31,955 bases of DNA from a virus, in IMG/VR virus record IMGVR_UViG_3300045993_000044, positions 1 through 31,955 of that record. One strand, written 5' to 3'. Below the pieces are notes generated by a model. That model was not told the DNA's origin and searched no databases. It saw only the letters and a program-made list of their open reading frames with translations. Shown here in pieces: positions 18,178 to 26,361 of the stretch. How positions within the stretch are numbered: position 1 is the stretch's first letter; every line of letters begins with the position of its first letter. The translations under genes were made by a program, and so were the position numbers.

Positions 18178-18662
18178 ATTGCTGCAAAGATGTCGGCTGC
18201 TGTTGACCGGGATGAAACTGCCTTGTCGAGTCGGGCAAGCTCCACGGCGAGTTCGCTGCGCACTGCTGCTGCAATCTCAGCCGCTGTGGGGCCAGATGCG
18301 CCGCCTGATGTGCTGATGCCCTGCGCTTGCACTGGCACCACACTCTTGACCAGTACCTGATACACACCCAGCGTAGATACCACTGGGTCACCGCCGCCAT
18401 CAACGAACAAGTTGCCGTCGATAACCAATGTCTGATTGGCTTCCATCGGGCGCGCGCGCCAGCCGTTCAACAGGAAGTAGTAAGGTGGAATCGACAAGCC
18501 ACCACCTAAATCGTCGCCCCCTGCAGTGCGGAACGCTGGCAGGTACTTGGCGTTGTCAGAGACAGCCATCCAATCCACCCACGTTGCGTACAGCGCTTTG
18601 GCGGTTACGCTGGTGCTGTCAAGGATGAACCGCCGGTTGGCGGGGTCGATTGTGAGAGCCAT
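18174..18662 (-). CDS. Tail-associated protein ([11 protein letters not shown] family)
   Basis: A 162-residue protein with the segment [20 protein letters not shown], then [17 protein letters not shown], between residues about 60 and 95. This is a conserved core of a small tail protein seen next to fibre genes in phages of Pseudomonas and Burkholderia relatives. Residues about 125-150 form an Ala-rich helix ([23 protein letters not shown]) that may trimerise. The start is six bases after the upstream stop and lacks a strong Shine-Dalgarno, so coupling is likely. The ATGA end overlaps the fibre start. Its function is unknown; it probably belongs to the fibre assembly. Confidence 0.75.
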   Translation of the reverse strand: MALTIDPANRRFILDSTSVTAKALYATWVDWMAVSDNAKYLPAFRTAGGDDLGGGLSIPPYYFLLNGWRARPMEANQTLVIDGNLFVDGGGDPVVSTLGVYQVLVKSVVPVQAQGISTSGGASGPTAAEIAAAVRSELAVELARLDKAVSSRSTAADIFAAI

Positions 18663-18668
18663 TTCGGT

Positions 18669-20057
18669 TTATGCGTAGACACGATCTTGCTCTGCAACAA
18701 GTGACAAACTGATGCCTTTGGAGCGCGAGAGCGTTCCAGTAGCCATAGCGAATTTGCCTGTACCGGGTTTGATGCCAATCAGCGTCACTGCCTTGTCAGT
18801 GCCTGCTGTTCCACCCGCTGCACTGTTGTCGTAGTCGAAGTCGAATCCGATGGATGCAGCACTGATGGTTCCGGTAATGTCTGCATTGAGTGAGTTCTTG
18901 ACGGTGATTGCGCCAGCTTCACCGTAATCGTTTCCAGCACCAGTTGGGGCTGAGTACATCAGGCGGTAACTCGATCCAGCACCAACCAACACGCTGTTGA
19001 AGTTCATCGTACCGGCTGCGGTGTATGGATTGGTGCGCTTGGTGTTGGAGTCATCGTAGAACTCAACCCGGTTGCTGTCTGTTCCCAGCACATTGTCAAT
19101 GAATACCGACTGGCTTGTCACCAGCGTATCGCCCACAAAGGCCAACAGATCAGACTGAATCTTTCCGGTCTTAACCCCTGCCGTGCCGCCTGTATTGATG
19201 TCGGACGATTGGCGCAGCAGGTACTGTACCTTGGCGTAAATCTGCTCCAATGTGGCGCTGTTTCCGTTGATGATGATCTTGAAGTTGCACGGCACGCTGT
19301 TGATGGTTCTGCTCTGGTTGAGCGTGTAGTACGCCACTGTGATTCCTGAGTACGGAGCACCTGACATCGCAGTGTCACCAGTTGCAGCCACTGTCCCAAG
19401 AAGCGTAGTGATCTTCAAGTCATCTTCGTTGGACACCAAGAAGTTGACCTTGTTCGCGCCCGTGGCACTCGCACCAGTGTCAGCCAAGATGGAGCTTTTG
19501 AACTTCTTGCCGTACTCACGGACATAGGCTTTGGCGTAGGTGCGCTTGTCAAGGTTGCCGTGGGTTGCGTCACCATATACGCGAACACCCACATTGAACT
19601 GGTCCGTAAATGGGAAGTTGATAGGCGCGTCGGTTGCGCCCAAGTGATAGTAGGGCTGGACAGTTGTCGCCGGGGTGATTGAACCCAATCCGATAAACCC
19701 TGCGTACTCTTGCAGCTTGACGCCAGCGCCTGACCATTCTGACCAGCCACCATCGCGCAGCATGTTGCGGGTTGCGTCAGAGTCGGCGTCGCTGAACTTC
19801 CAACCAGAGTACGTCGAGCCGTCTGTGCCGATCATAAATTGTCCAGACAATGCATCAATCGCATAGAAGGGCATCGGACTATCTTGGTACGAAGAGGTTG
19901 CCCAAAGGTCAACAATCTTACTGTACAAGGCTTGCCAAGAAACTCCATCTTTTGGAACTAATGACCCTCCAGCATTTAGAGTTATGACACGACTTGGTTC
20001 GTCTATGGTCAAGTTTGTGCCAACAATAAGAAGGGTTTTGTCTGTAATTTTCGCCAT
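18669..20057 (-). CDS. Tail/fibre module protein of unknown function
   Basis: A 462-residue protein with a good Shine-Dalgarno (GAGGTGTAAATC-ATG). The N-terminus includes the segment IVGTNLTIDEPSRVITLNAG; later come WQALYSKIVDLWATS (residues about 41-55), YAIDALSGQFMIGTDGSTYSG and the Asn- and Gly-rich DGDWSEWSG-like region RDGGWSEWSGAGVKLQEYAG. The composition is globular with mixed alpha and beta elements and no membrane segments. It travels with the 773- and 162-residue genes, and homologous trios are known to me from phage tail regions without assigned biochemical roles. I infer a structural role in the fibre or adhesin complex. Confidence 0.75.
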   Translation of the reverse strand: MAKITDKTLLIVGTNLTIDEPSRVITLNAGGSLVPKDGVSWQALYSKIVDLWATSSYQDSPMPFYAIDALSGQFMIGTDGSTYSGWKFSDADSDATRNMLRDGGWSEWSGAGVKLQEYAGFIGLGSITPATTVQPYYHLGATDAPINFPFTDQFNVGVRVYGDATHGNLDKRTYAKAYVREYGKKFKSSILADTGASATGANKVNFLVSNEDDLKITTLLGTVAATGDTAMSGAPYSGITVAYYTLNQSRTINSVPCNFKIIINGNSATLEQIYAKVQYLLRQSSDINTGGTAGVKTGKIQSDLLAFVGDTLVTSQSVFIDNVLGTDSNRVEFYDDSNTKRTNPYTAAGTMNFNSVLVGAGSSYRLMYSAPTGAGNDYGEAGAITVKNSLNADITGTISAASIGFDFDYDNSAAGGTAGTDKAVTLIGIKPGTGKFAMATGTLSRSKGISLSLVAEQDRVYA

Positions 20058-20117
20058 GATTTACACCTCGTAGTGATTGTGTTTTGAACAGTTGTAGTCG
20101 TAAAGGTTTACGTTTGC

Positions 20118-22439
20118 TCATGGCAGATAATTCCTATCTACCACAAGACTAACTGGAATACTTGCGTCGGTAGACCCAAGCGTTAGATTTCGGATGTACT
20201 GCGGGACATACCCAGCCTTTATGAACCCCACATCCACCGTGGGTGTTCCCGAGTACCCCCATGCGTAGCTGGTGCCTGCGTAGGCGTCCACTTGCAGCAA
20301 GATGGTGCTGGTTCCTGCCGTCAGGATCACGATGTCAGTGCCCGTAGGCAGACCAGTGAATGTCACCGTTGCACCTGATACCACAGTGACCGTAGCGCCC
20401 GCTGTGCGAATGCTTGGGGTAGACCCACCGCCGCTGATGTTGATGGTCATCGAGCCTGTTGCAATGTTGACGTAAATGGCTTCGTTGCCAGTTGATCCGT
20501 CGCTTGCAGCGTAGCCAGTGAACACCAACCCAGCGAGAGCAATGTTTGCTGCCGTGCCGGTGATGGTGATACCGTGGCTGGTGCCAGTGCTCTTGGTAAT
20601 GTTGCAGTTGCTGATCAGCGCGGCGTCGGCTGGGCTTGAGGCTGCAATGGGTGAGTTGCCAAAGTTGCAGTTGGTAACCGTACTACCAGTGGTTGTCACC
20701 GATGCACAGTTGGAGAACGACATGGAGTCGAATGTCAGCACCGGGCGCAGGGTAACGGTAGCCTTCACCAACACCAGACCAGTAAAGTCCCATGTTGCCG
20801 CGCTGGTAGCCGCTGCGTTTATTTCCCAGTAGTACGGAGACTCGGAAGTAATAACCGAGTTGGTGTGCTTGATTACGTCGCCGCTCTTTCCTGCGTAGCT
20901 GATTCCGATGGCGTTGTCCGCGCCGTGGTAGTTTATTTCTCGCAGGGTTTGGTTATATATTCGTGGGAACTGGAGCGCACCCGCGTCGATCTGGAAGTTG
21001 ACCGCATCACCACCACCTATTTGAACAGGAACAAGTGGCATCAAGCCACCAGCACCCTGCTTCTGAATAACCTTGACGCGGCAGAACTTCCCTATCTCAT
21101 ACAGCCCTTGAGAATCGACGGGGTTATTTGGCTCACCCCCTGCGGCAATGATCTTGTTGAAGACGTGGTAGTCGCAGTGGTACTGAATGAGTGCTGCCAA
21201 GTTGCCCCGGTTGAGCACCCACAGCCGATTGATGGAGTTTGCTGTGATGGGAGTGGCACTCTGCCCCGACTGTGTTTGCGTCTGGTTGATCTGCACAGAG
21301 AATGTCGCTCTGCCCTCGGTGTTCACCAAGTTATCCCGCGCCAGCACTTGAAATATGCGGTAGTTCAGCGTAGTCCCAACGGCAACGAACACACCGCCCG
21401 TCTTGATCGACCCGGTTCCCCAGTTGGCTTGCTTCGGAGTGGACTCCATCACGGTTCCAACCAGCCAGCCCGTACTCATATCAATGGCTGTTGTTGGCAT
21501 CTGCACTTCAAAGCCAGTCAAGGCTGCGGCGGAGATAGCCGGGGTGCTGCTGATAGCGTTGGAGTACGGGTTAAGGTGTGAGTCAGCAGCAGCCGCAGCA
21601 GCGTCCCACGTTCCGGTCAGTGTCCCCAAGTGGGTGATGAAGCTAGTAACAGACAATGGTGTGGCTTTGAACGACTCATTGTTTCTGGTCGTGGCAGAAA
21701 CCCACCAGTGTCCATCCATGACCTTGGCACCGATGGTCGATACATCATCAATGTAGGCAGGAATGACGCCGCCAGTCTTGTGCTTGATGCCAACGGTGAA
21801 GCGGTTGGTAACCTCAGTCAAGCTCATGTTCCAGCTTGGTGTGGGGGTAGCCCCTGCTGTGCGCTGCATGTACCATCCTGCCGCTCCTGCGGCCATGACC
21901 TTGGAGCCAGCAGTTACATTGGCCCCGCCGTTGTCGGATGAGTCAATGAAGTGGACTGGACCAGGAGCCGAATGGCATTGGTCTGGTGTGGTGGTGGTAG
22001 CGTCTATCCCAATGTAATAGAGGATCAGCGTGTCTGCCGCTGTTGTTGTGATGCTTGCACTGCTGAACTGGCTTACTGTGGCGTTGTTGACTGCGCTGGG
22101 CGTGCCATCCAGAAACGTGGTCAGGTCCGCGTCTTTAATCAGGAACGCATGTGCGTGGCTGGCATTGGTGATGGAGAGGGTAATGGTGCAAGTCTCCGCT
22201 GCGCTTGCACACTTTTTGTACCACATGCTGCTGTACAGACTGGTGGTTGTTCCTATCGTTGTGCCGATCTGCGTCCACCCTGCCGTGGCACTGTGTGTTA
22301 CTGCGACTTCGGCCTCGTTTGTGATGGCAATGACAAGGTAATCATCGACCGCGTGTTGAGGGAAATCCGTCGCAGCAAAGGCCAGCGTCAATGCCTTGGT
22401 GGCACTGCTCTTGGTGGTGAAGTCTGCAACGTATGCCAT
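20118..22439 (-). CDS. Large beta-rich tail protein with beta-helix-like C-terminal half
   Basis: A 773-residue protein with a strong Shine-Dalgarno (AAGGAG) overlapping the upstream stop. Residues 1-230 form a beta-rich Thr/Ala domain. Residues about 235-480 contain Trp- and Asn-rich motifs (MDGHWWVSATTRNNESF, FNKIIAAGGEPNNP). From about residue 540 the repeating pattern of short strands separated by Asn/Ser turns (SMSFSNCASVTTTGSTVTNC, NCNITKST, IALAGLVFTG) suggests a right-handed parallel beta-helix, as in phage tailspikes. No catalytic acid pair can be assigned by eye. It lies at the head of the fibre set and may be a spike or fibre adaptor. Confidence 0.75.
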   Translation of the reverse strand: MAYVADFTTKSSATKALTLAFAATDFPQHAVDDYLVIAITNEAEVAVTHSATAGWTQIGTTIGTTTSLYSSMWYKKCASAAETCTITLSITNASHAHAFLIKDADLTTFLDGTPSAVNNATVSQFSSASITTTAADTLILYYIGIDATTTTPDQCHSAPGPVHFIDSSDNGGANVTAGSKVMAAGAAGWYMQRTAGATPTPSWNMSLTEVTNRFTVGIKHKTGGVIPAYIDDVSTIGAKVMDGHWWVSATTRNNESFKATPLSVTSFITHLGTLTGTWDAAAAAADSHLNPYSNAISSTPAISAAALTGFEVQMPTTAIDMSTGWLVGTVMESTPKQANWGTGSIKTGGVFVAVGTTLNYRIFQVLARDNLVNTEGRATFSVQINQTQTQSGQSATPITANSINRLWVLNRGNLAALIQYHCDYHVFNKIIAAGGEPNNPVDSQGLYEIGKFCRVKVIQKQGAGGLMPLVPVQIGGGDAVNFQIDAGALQFPRIYNQTLREINYHGADNAIGISYAGKSGDVIKHTNSVITSESPYYWEINAAATSAATWDFTGLVLVKATVTLRPVLTFDSMSFSNCASVTTTGSTVTNCNFGNSPIAASSPADAALISNCNITKSTGTSHGITITGTAANIALAGLVFTGYAASDGSTGNEAIYVNIATGSMTINISGGGSTPSIRTAGATVTVVSGATVTFTGLPTGTDIVILTAGTSTILLQVDAYAGTSYAWGYSGTPTVDVGFIKAGYVPQYIRNLTLGSTDASIPVSLVVDRNYLP

Positions 22440-22454
22440 GTTAGTTGCAACTCC

Positions 22455-22937
22455 TTAATAGGTTTGGTCTGTTACGCCGGTCAGCGCACCGTCCAGGTTG
22501 TACTCAAACGTCCGAGTCTTAGTGAGCACACCAAGCGAGTCGTAGAAGCGGATCTCGTTGACGACCGCTCCGAGCCTCAGAATGGTGCGCGTCTCTGCCA
22601 GTGTCGTCGCAGCCGAGTCACTGTAGAGCCGAACCTCAGTCAGCACGCCGTCGGTGTAGATCAGGCGCTTGGCCGGGTATGACGTGCTTGCTGCGCCTAT
22701 AGGCCCCCGTGGACCTTGCGCGGCTGACTCTATGATCTCGGCAGTGACCCACTGCTCTGTGACGATGCTTGTCTGATCGGTGATGACGACCTGGGTGTCA
22801 GTCAGTGTCTCTGTCAGGACATCAGGACCGGACGTGGTTACCTCGAACACCTCAGTGACTGAGATGCCCTCAATGATCTGCCCACCCGTTGTCTCAATGA
22901 CTTCGGGTACAGCGTCTAGCGTTACAACCAACGTCAT
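22455..22937 (-). CDS. Small fibre-module protein with GPRGPIG segment
   Basis: A 160-residue protein whose ATG overlaps the upstream stop (ATGA) and has AGAGGTGA as Shine-Dalgarno. Residues 1-70 are Val/Thr/Glu-rich beta sequence. A short collagen-like GPRGPIG lies near residue 75. The second half (YTDGVLTEVRLYSD, VVNEIRFYDSLGVLTKTRTF) is an internal repeat of YxDGVLT-type strands. Similar C-terminal repeats occur in phage tail proteins. The role is unknown, but its place directly before the 773-residue protein suggests fibre assembly. Confidence 0.7.
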   Translation of the reverse strand: MTLVVTLDAVPEVIETTGGQIIEGISVTEVFEVTTSGPDVLTETLTDTQVVITDQTSIVTEQWVTAEIIESAAQGPRGPIGAASTSYPAKRLIYTDGVLTEVRLYSDSAATTLAETRTILRLGAVVNEIRFYDSLGVLTKTRTFEYNLDGALTGVTDQTY

Positions 22938-23287
22938 CTTGTCACCTCTGGGCTGACAGCCACAACGCCATACAGCAGGCGACGAACGTCGGTTAGAGAG
23001 AACACGACCTCAAGGTCATAGACACCAGCGGTCCAGGTTATTGCTGCCGTGGCTACCGGGTCGATAAACAGCTCGATAGTGCCAGCAGCTCCACCGAGGA
23101 TGATGCCGCCGTTCTCTGTAGTCAATGTGACAAGGATAGTGGCAGAGGTGATCTCAGAGCGGATCTGCATGCGTGCCGTGCAGCCGGTCAGGTCGACAGG
23201 CACAGCAGGTGTACCGGCCTTCCAAGTCAGAGTTTTACGAAACGTCGCACCCTGCTCGATGGTGAGTTTCAGTTTTGCTGCAGCCAT
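22934..23287 (-). CDS. Ig-like (BppU N-terminal type) phage protein
   Basis: A 117-residue protein with start overlapping the upstream stop (TAATG) and Shine-Dalgarno GGAGG. The motif is KLTIEQGATFRKTLTWK near residues 7-23, then PVDLTGCTARMQIRS (residues 31-45), a late EVVFSL strand and a final GVVAVSPEVTR. This is the typical pattern of a small phage beta-sandwich resembling the N-terminal Ig-like domain of baseplate upper proteins (BppU). In phages it usually sits next to fibre genes. Predicted role: a structural tail or fibre accessory. Confidence 0.75.
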   Translation of the reverse strand: MAAAKLKLTIEQGATFRKTLTWKAGTPAVPVDLTGCTARMQIRSEITSATILVTLTTENGGIILGGAAGTIELFIDPVATAAITWTAGVYDLEVVFSLTDVRRLLYGVVAVSPEVTR

Positions 23288-23928
23288 TAGATGCCTCCAT
23301 AGATCACAGTTCCAACGGGGTGCATTGCACGGCTCATCTCATTCTTCGCCTTGGCGCAATACTCGACGTGTCGCGCCTTGTACTTCTCTGAAGCCTTCGG
23401 GTCGTAGACTTCGGTGTCCTGCACGTCGTAGGCCAGGTGCTTGACCCAGTACAGGAGGTACCGGTGGTGCTGAGGGTTAACCTCGAGGTCATCCCCGGCG
23501 ACCACGTCATTTGGTAGGCGGAAGGTACGTAACGAGACTGTGCTGGCCGTGTTCGGTACAGGCCATGCGCGGTACGTGTAGTCTTCGAGGCCGGAGATCA
23601 GGGCCTTGAGTGGCCCTGCTCCACCGTCGAACTTCATGTTGTTCTCGGTCATCTTCTCGATGGGAACGATCTGGACAGGATTCCCCGAGGTAACGTCGAT
23701 AGCATCCCTAGTCTTCAGGATGCGCGGGTCGATCTTGTACCACTCGGTACCGTCAGCAAGGATACTCAAGGTGAAGCTACGGGCATCAGCGATGCCGTAG
23801 GTATCACGACAGAACTGCTTCTGCGCCTCGTCGATGTAACTGTAGATGAGGTCATCACTCCACAGATACGGCAGCTCGAGGTCAAAGACCTCGGACCTGA
23901 ACAGCGCCAGCAGTTCTGTTGTTGTCAT
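23287..23928 (-). CDS. Head-tail adaptor (DUF6682/gp4-like)
   Basis: A 213-residue protein with Shine-Dalgarno AAGG (AAGGCACCAGC-ATG), overlapping the upstream gene by four bases. The N-terminal helical signature (LFRSEVFD, LPYLWSDDLIYSYIDEAQKQ, FCRDTYGIADAR; residues 9-48) is typical of phage head-to-tail adaptor proteins found a few genes after the capsid gene. P22 gp4-like adaptors share this helical opening. The C-terminal region (LLYWVKHLAYDVQDTEVYDP, KYKARHVEYC) is also typical. Predicted role: it binds the portal ring and connects it to the tail. Position and signature agree; no structure-based confirmation is possible here. Confidence 0.78.
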   Translation of the reverse strand: MTTTELLALFRSEVFDLELPYLWSDDLIYSYIDEAQKQFCRDTYGIADARSFTLSILADGTEWYKIDPRILKTRDAIDVTSGNPVQIVPIEKMTENNMKFDGGAGPLKALISGLEDYTYRAWPVPNTASTVSLRTFRLPNDVVAGDDLEVNPQHHRYLLYWVKHLAYDVQDTEVYDPKASEKYKARHVEYCAKAKNEMSRAMHPVGTVIYGGI

Positions 23929-24299
23929 GCTGGTGCCTTATCGTTCTGATATGACTGCCATGCAACATCACGTTCTTTGCCATCGAGTGACCAGCCTAGC
24001 TCCTTGGAGAGCACGGCGGCATGTGGAGCGCCGGTGCCGGAGAAGTCGTTGCGCTTACCGCGCAGGATGACCTTCTCAAATGCAGCGTAGATAGCCGCTT
24101 GGCGGTCGGTCTGGACTGTCGGCTCCTTGGGGCTGCCGTCGTCTTCAGGCTCTGGGATTTCTTCGGTAGGCAGAACGCCGTGTTTGATGAGCTCTGCGTG
24201 CATCTGGTCAGGGGCGTAGGTCGGTACACCTTTCTTGAAGAAGACCGACCGGCCGGAGAGGGATGCCACAGTGATGTCTCGTTGGGATACGTATTCCAT
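23925..24299 (-). CDS. Small conserved post-capsid protein
   Basis: A 124-residue protein. Residues 5-40 (SQRDITVASLSGRSVFFKKG, then VPTYAPDQMHAELIKHGVLP) form a domain shared with the neighbouring 63-residue protein. Residues 42-60 are acidic and Pro-rich. Residues 66-116 (RQAAIYAAFEKVILRGKRND, FSGTGAPHAAVLSKELGW) look like a small helical domain. Genes of this type recur between the N4-gp56-type capsid gene and the adaptor gene in podovirus-like phages; their role is not known to me. The Shine-Dalgarno is weak. Candidate roles are head completion or capsid accessory. Confidence 0.7.
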   Translation of the reverse strand: MEYVSQRDITVASLSGRSVFFKKGVPTYAPDQMHAELIKHGVLPTEEIPEPEDDGSPKEPTVQTDRQAAIYAAFEKVILRGKRNDFSGTGAPHAAVLSKELGWSLDGKERDVAWQSYQNDKAPA

Positions 24300-24328
24300 G
24301 GTTAGTGCTTAGGTTAGGGTTGAAGGGA

Positions 24329-24520
24329 TTAGGGAGCGGGATCTTCGGCAGGAGCTTCGATGGGAGCCGGTGCATCAGCGGAAGTAATGAACCCGGTTGC
24401 GAGGGCTGCAGCTTGTGCTTGAGGGGAAACGTACGTTGGTTCACCGGCTTTGAACCCGAACGACTGGCCAGCTAATGTGCTCAGGGTGAAAACGTAGACG
24501 GAGATAAACAGGTCAGACAT
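24329..24520 (-). CDS. Small protein related to the N-terminal domain of its neighbour
   Basis: A 63-residue protein with Shine-Dalgarno GGAG (TGGAGTCATC-ATG). Residues 12-33 (TLSTLAGQSFGFKAGEPTYV) align with TVASLSGRSVFFKKGVPTYA of the next gene. The tail is Ala/Pro/Glu-rich, also like the linker of the 124-residue protein. It is therefore probably a duplicated short paralogue without the C-terminal domain. No function is assigned. It follows a hairpin, so it may be expressed at a different level from the gene upstream. Confidence 0.6.
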   Translation of the reverse strand: MSDLFISVYVFTLSTLAGQSFGFKAGEPTYVSPQAQAAALATGFITSADAPAPIEAPAEDPAP

Positions 24521-24542
24521 GATGACTCCAGAAAGTTGAAAC

Positions 24543-24571
24543 TAGGGCGGAACTCTAGGAGCCCCGCCCTA
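24543..24571 (-). terminator. GC-rich hairpin after the decoration-like gene
   Basis: TAGGGCGG (24543-24550) pairs with CCGCCCTA (24564-24571), an eight-base stem with a 13-base loop, in the gap between two genes. The downstream sequence is AGTTTCAACTTTC on the minus strand, with no long T-run. It is better seen as an attenuator or RNA-stability element that reduces read-through from the capsid region than as a clean terminator. Confidence 0.45.
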
Positions 24572-24588
24572 CCACCACACCACCCGAA

Positions 24589-25092
24589 TTAGGTGATTTG
24601 CACTTCAGAAGTGCGGCCGTCAACCGTGTACTGGACGCGGACACGGAACTTGCCTGCCGTAGCATTCGCCACGGTGTAGGCCAACGTCACCATGATGTTC
24701 TGACCGGCGTTGCACAGCATCGGCGCAGTCATAGTCAAGGCAGTGCGAGTTCCTGCGGCGGCCATCACATTGACCGTAGCAGCCAGAGCAGTCATCGAGC
24801 CGGTGATACCGACAGACACCGTTGCTGCAGTCGTCCCGGTGTAAGCCGTATCAACGATGACCTCACCGCCGATGATCACAGCGCCCACGGGCATCGGGAT
24901 CGCAGCAGTCACAAAGCCAATATTTGCAACTGGGCCAGTCAGACCTGTTTCCAGGGGATCAGTCGAAGCTACCAAGGTAGACCCGAAGGTCTTCTTGGAA
25001 CCGTCGACCGCGTCGACCGCCCACTCATTGAACGAGGGAGCGTACTCGGCCATCAAAGGCCATTGCGCAGAGCGCGAAGCAACTTTCTTCAT
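24589..25092 (-). CDS. Putative head decoration / capsid accessory protein
   Basis: A 167-residue protein with a strong Shine-Dalgarno (AAGGAAG) before the ATG. The N-terminus is MKKVASRSAQWPLMAEYAPS, followed by a mostly Ala/Thr/Val beta-rich domain (IPMPVGAVIIGGEVIVDTAY, SVGITGSMTALAATVNVMAA). It lies immediately after the major capsid gene, the usual slot for decoration or cement proteins, and its small beta-sandwich-like composition fits that. I recognise no named family, so the role is inferred from position and composition. Confidence 0.6.
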   Translation of the reverse strand: MKKVASRSAQWPLMAEYAPSFNEWAVDAVDGSKKTFGSTLVASTDPLETGLTGPVANIGFVTAAIPMPVGAVIIGGEVIVDTAYTGTTAATVSVGITGSMTALAATVNVMAAAGTRTALTMTAPMLCNAGQNIMVTLAYTVANATAGKFRVRVQYTVDGRTSEVQIT

Positions 25093-25103
25093 ATTAATCT
25101 TCC

Positions 25104-25116
25104 TTAGATGTTAGAT
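25104..25116 (-). promoter_or_regulatory. Tandem ATCTAA variant before the decoration-like gene
   Basis: The minus strand reads ATCTAACATCTAAGGAAG, two ATCTAA units overlapping the capsid stop and leading into the Shine-Dalgarno. A near-identical string (ATCTAATATCTAAGGA) lies inside the scaffold gene at 29146-29158. It is a direct-repeat variant of the motif seen at 9421, 17074 and 26367; its function is unknown. Confidence 0.3.
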
Positions 25117-26240
25117 TACTGGGCCACGTAGCAGCTGATGACACCGAAGTCTTCAACAGCGTTGCCTTCGTAGATGTTGCCGAACTTGGGCTTCAGGAAG
25201 CCAAGGATCTTGCCGACGGCAATCGCTTGAGAGTTCTTGAAGTCAAAGTCTTCTTCGTTCCACTCAGGAGCCCCGAGATCGGCCATACCCAGAGCTTGTG
25301 CGCCGCAGAACAGCACCTGGCAACCGTCGATCAGACCACCAGCACCGTACTTACCGCTGGACAGACCAGAGGTGTTGGGCACATGACGGAACTCATGCAA
25401 GTAGATGCCGTCGATCTTCACAGAGTCGCCGCTGAACAGCTTGTCATTCACACCAGAGTTCTGGCTGTAACGCAAGTTAGCGTTGTAGTCGACGTCTTGT
25501 TTCAGCTTGGCCATCGCCTGAGGTGTCAGGAATGCGTGGAAGGTCTCTTGACCGCCCTCGCCGCCCACGCCACGGATGTAGCGGTCTTTGGCATAAGCCT
25601 TCAGCTGAACGAACATCTTCCACATCGGGGTGTCAGCAGCGGCCACAGAAGCGCTGGTGTTGTTACCACCGTTGGAGCTGGTGCACAGCTTGCCGTTCGT
25701 ACCATCCCAGCGAGTCATACGACGGGTCGACGGTGCGGCCACATCAGCAGCGAACTCCAGATACTGGAGATCAGAGCCGACGCGAGTAGCGCCGTTGGGC
25801 TTGTACTGGAAGCCGATGCCAGCCAGCGTCTGGAACGCCATCTGGTCAATACGGTCTGCCAGCCAGTAGGCCAACACGTTCTTGGAGTTGTCACGGAAGC
25901 TGACGATCGATTTCTGATCAGCCATACGACCTTCGTGGCGATTGGCATGACGCAGTTGGTCAATGCGAATCACCTGTTCGAAAGTCTGCATGCCTTCTTC
26001 GTTACCCATCAGGGTACGATCTCCAGCGACACCGTCACCTTGCAAATCAGCAAGCAACGTGATCACGGCACGGGCACCTTTTTCGCTGGACTTCAGCGTG
26101 GTGATGTGTTGGATCATGGAGTTCGTATCCGAACCCAGGAACTTGTTGATGAATGATTGGTTACGGGCGTTCTTCCAGAGGTCCATCCCCCAGATAGTCT
26201 TCTGCTCGTTGGTCAAGAGACCAAAATTGGTTAATGCCAT
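25116..26240 (-). CDS. Major capsid protein, N4-gp56 family
   Basis: A 374-residue protein starting MALTNFGLLTNEQKTIWG. An upstream in-frame ATG nine bases earlier would fall directly on the AAAGG Shine-Dalgarno (26250-26254), so the ATG at 26240, with a nine-base spacing, is preferred. Signature parts are NQSFINKFLG (residues 27-36), the segment GDRTLMGNEEGMQTFEQVIR (residues 73-92), and IDQLRHANRHEGRMADQKS following it. Those are hallmarks of the N4-gp56 major capsid family (HK97 fold). Later, EVR-type strands include IYLHEFRHVPNTSG. The gene has its own long leader with a palindrome, consistent with high separate expression. It assembles with the scaffold-like protein and portal to form the head. 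The length is typical for the family. Confidence 0.9.
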   Translation of the reverse strand: MALTNFGLLTNEQKTIWGMDLWKNARNQSFINKFLGSDTNSMIQHITTLKSSEKGARAVITLLADLQGDGVAGDRTLMGNEEGMQTFEQVIRIDQLRHANRHEGRMADQKSIVSFRDNSKNVLAYWLADRIDQMAFQTLAGIGFQYKPNGATRVGSDLQYLEFAADVAAPSTRRMTRWDGTNGKLCTSSNGGNNTSASVAAADTPMWKMFVQLKAYAKDRYIRGVGGEGGQETFHAFLTPQAMAKLKQDVDYNANLRYSQNSGVNDKLFSGDSVKIDGIYLHEFRHVPNTSGLSSGKYGAGGLIDGCQVLFCGAQALGMADLGAPEWNEEDFDFKNSQAIAVGKILGFLKPKFGNIYEGNAVEDFGVISCYVAQ

Positions 26241-26361
26241 GATGGGCATCCTTTCGTTAGTAGACACAAGTCAAATTGCTCTTCCGAGCCCCTTGTCACA
26301 TGTCGTCGTGACCAACGAAGTTGCAGGTGCTTTCGTGACCTAGCTTGAACCGTGGGCAGAT

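Noticed and set aside
19918-20121. 67-codon minus-strand frame whose ATG overlaps the stop of the 773-residue gene (ATGA)
   Set aside because: Most of it lies inside the 462-residue gene in another frame and its composition is shadow-like. The next real start at 20057 has its own good Shine-Dalgarno, so I treat the first 20 codons at most as a leader.
24300-24328. Telomere-like CCCTAA repeats in the short gap
   Set aside because: Only two or three imperfect units in under 35 bases; no sign of a linear-end structure.
25227-26156. 309-codon plus-strand frame opposite the capsid gene
   Set aside because: It is antisense to a well-recognised capsid gene, with shadow-type composition and no promoter or ribosome-binding site.
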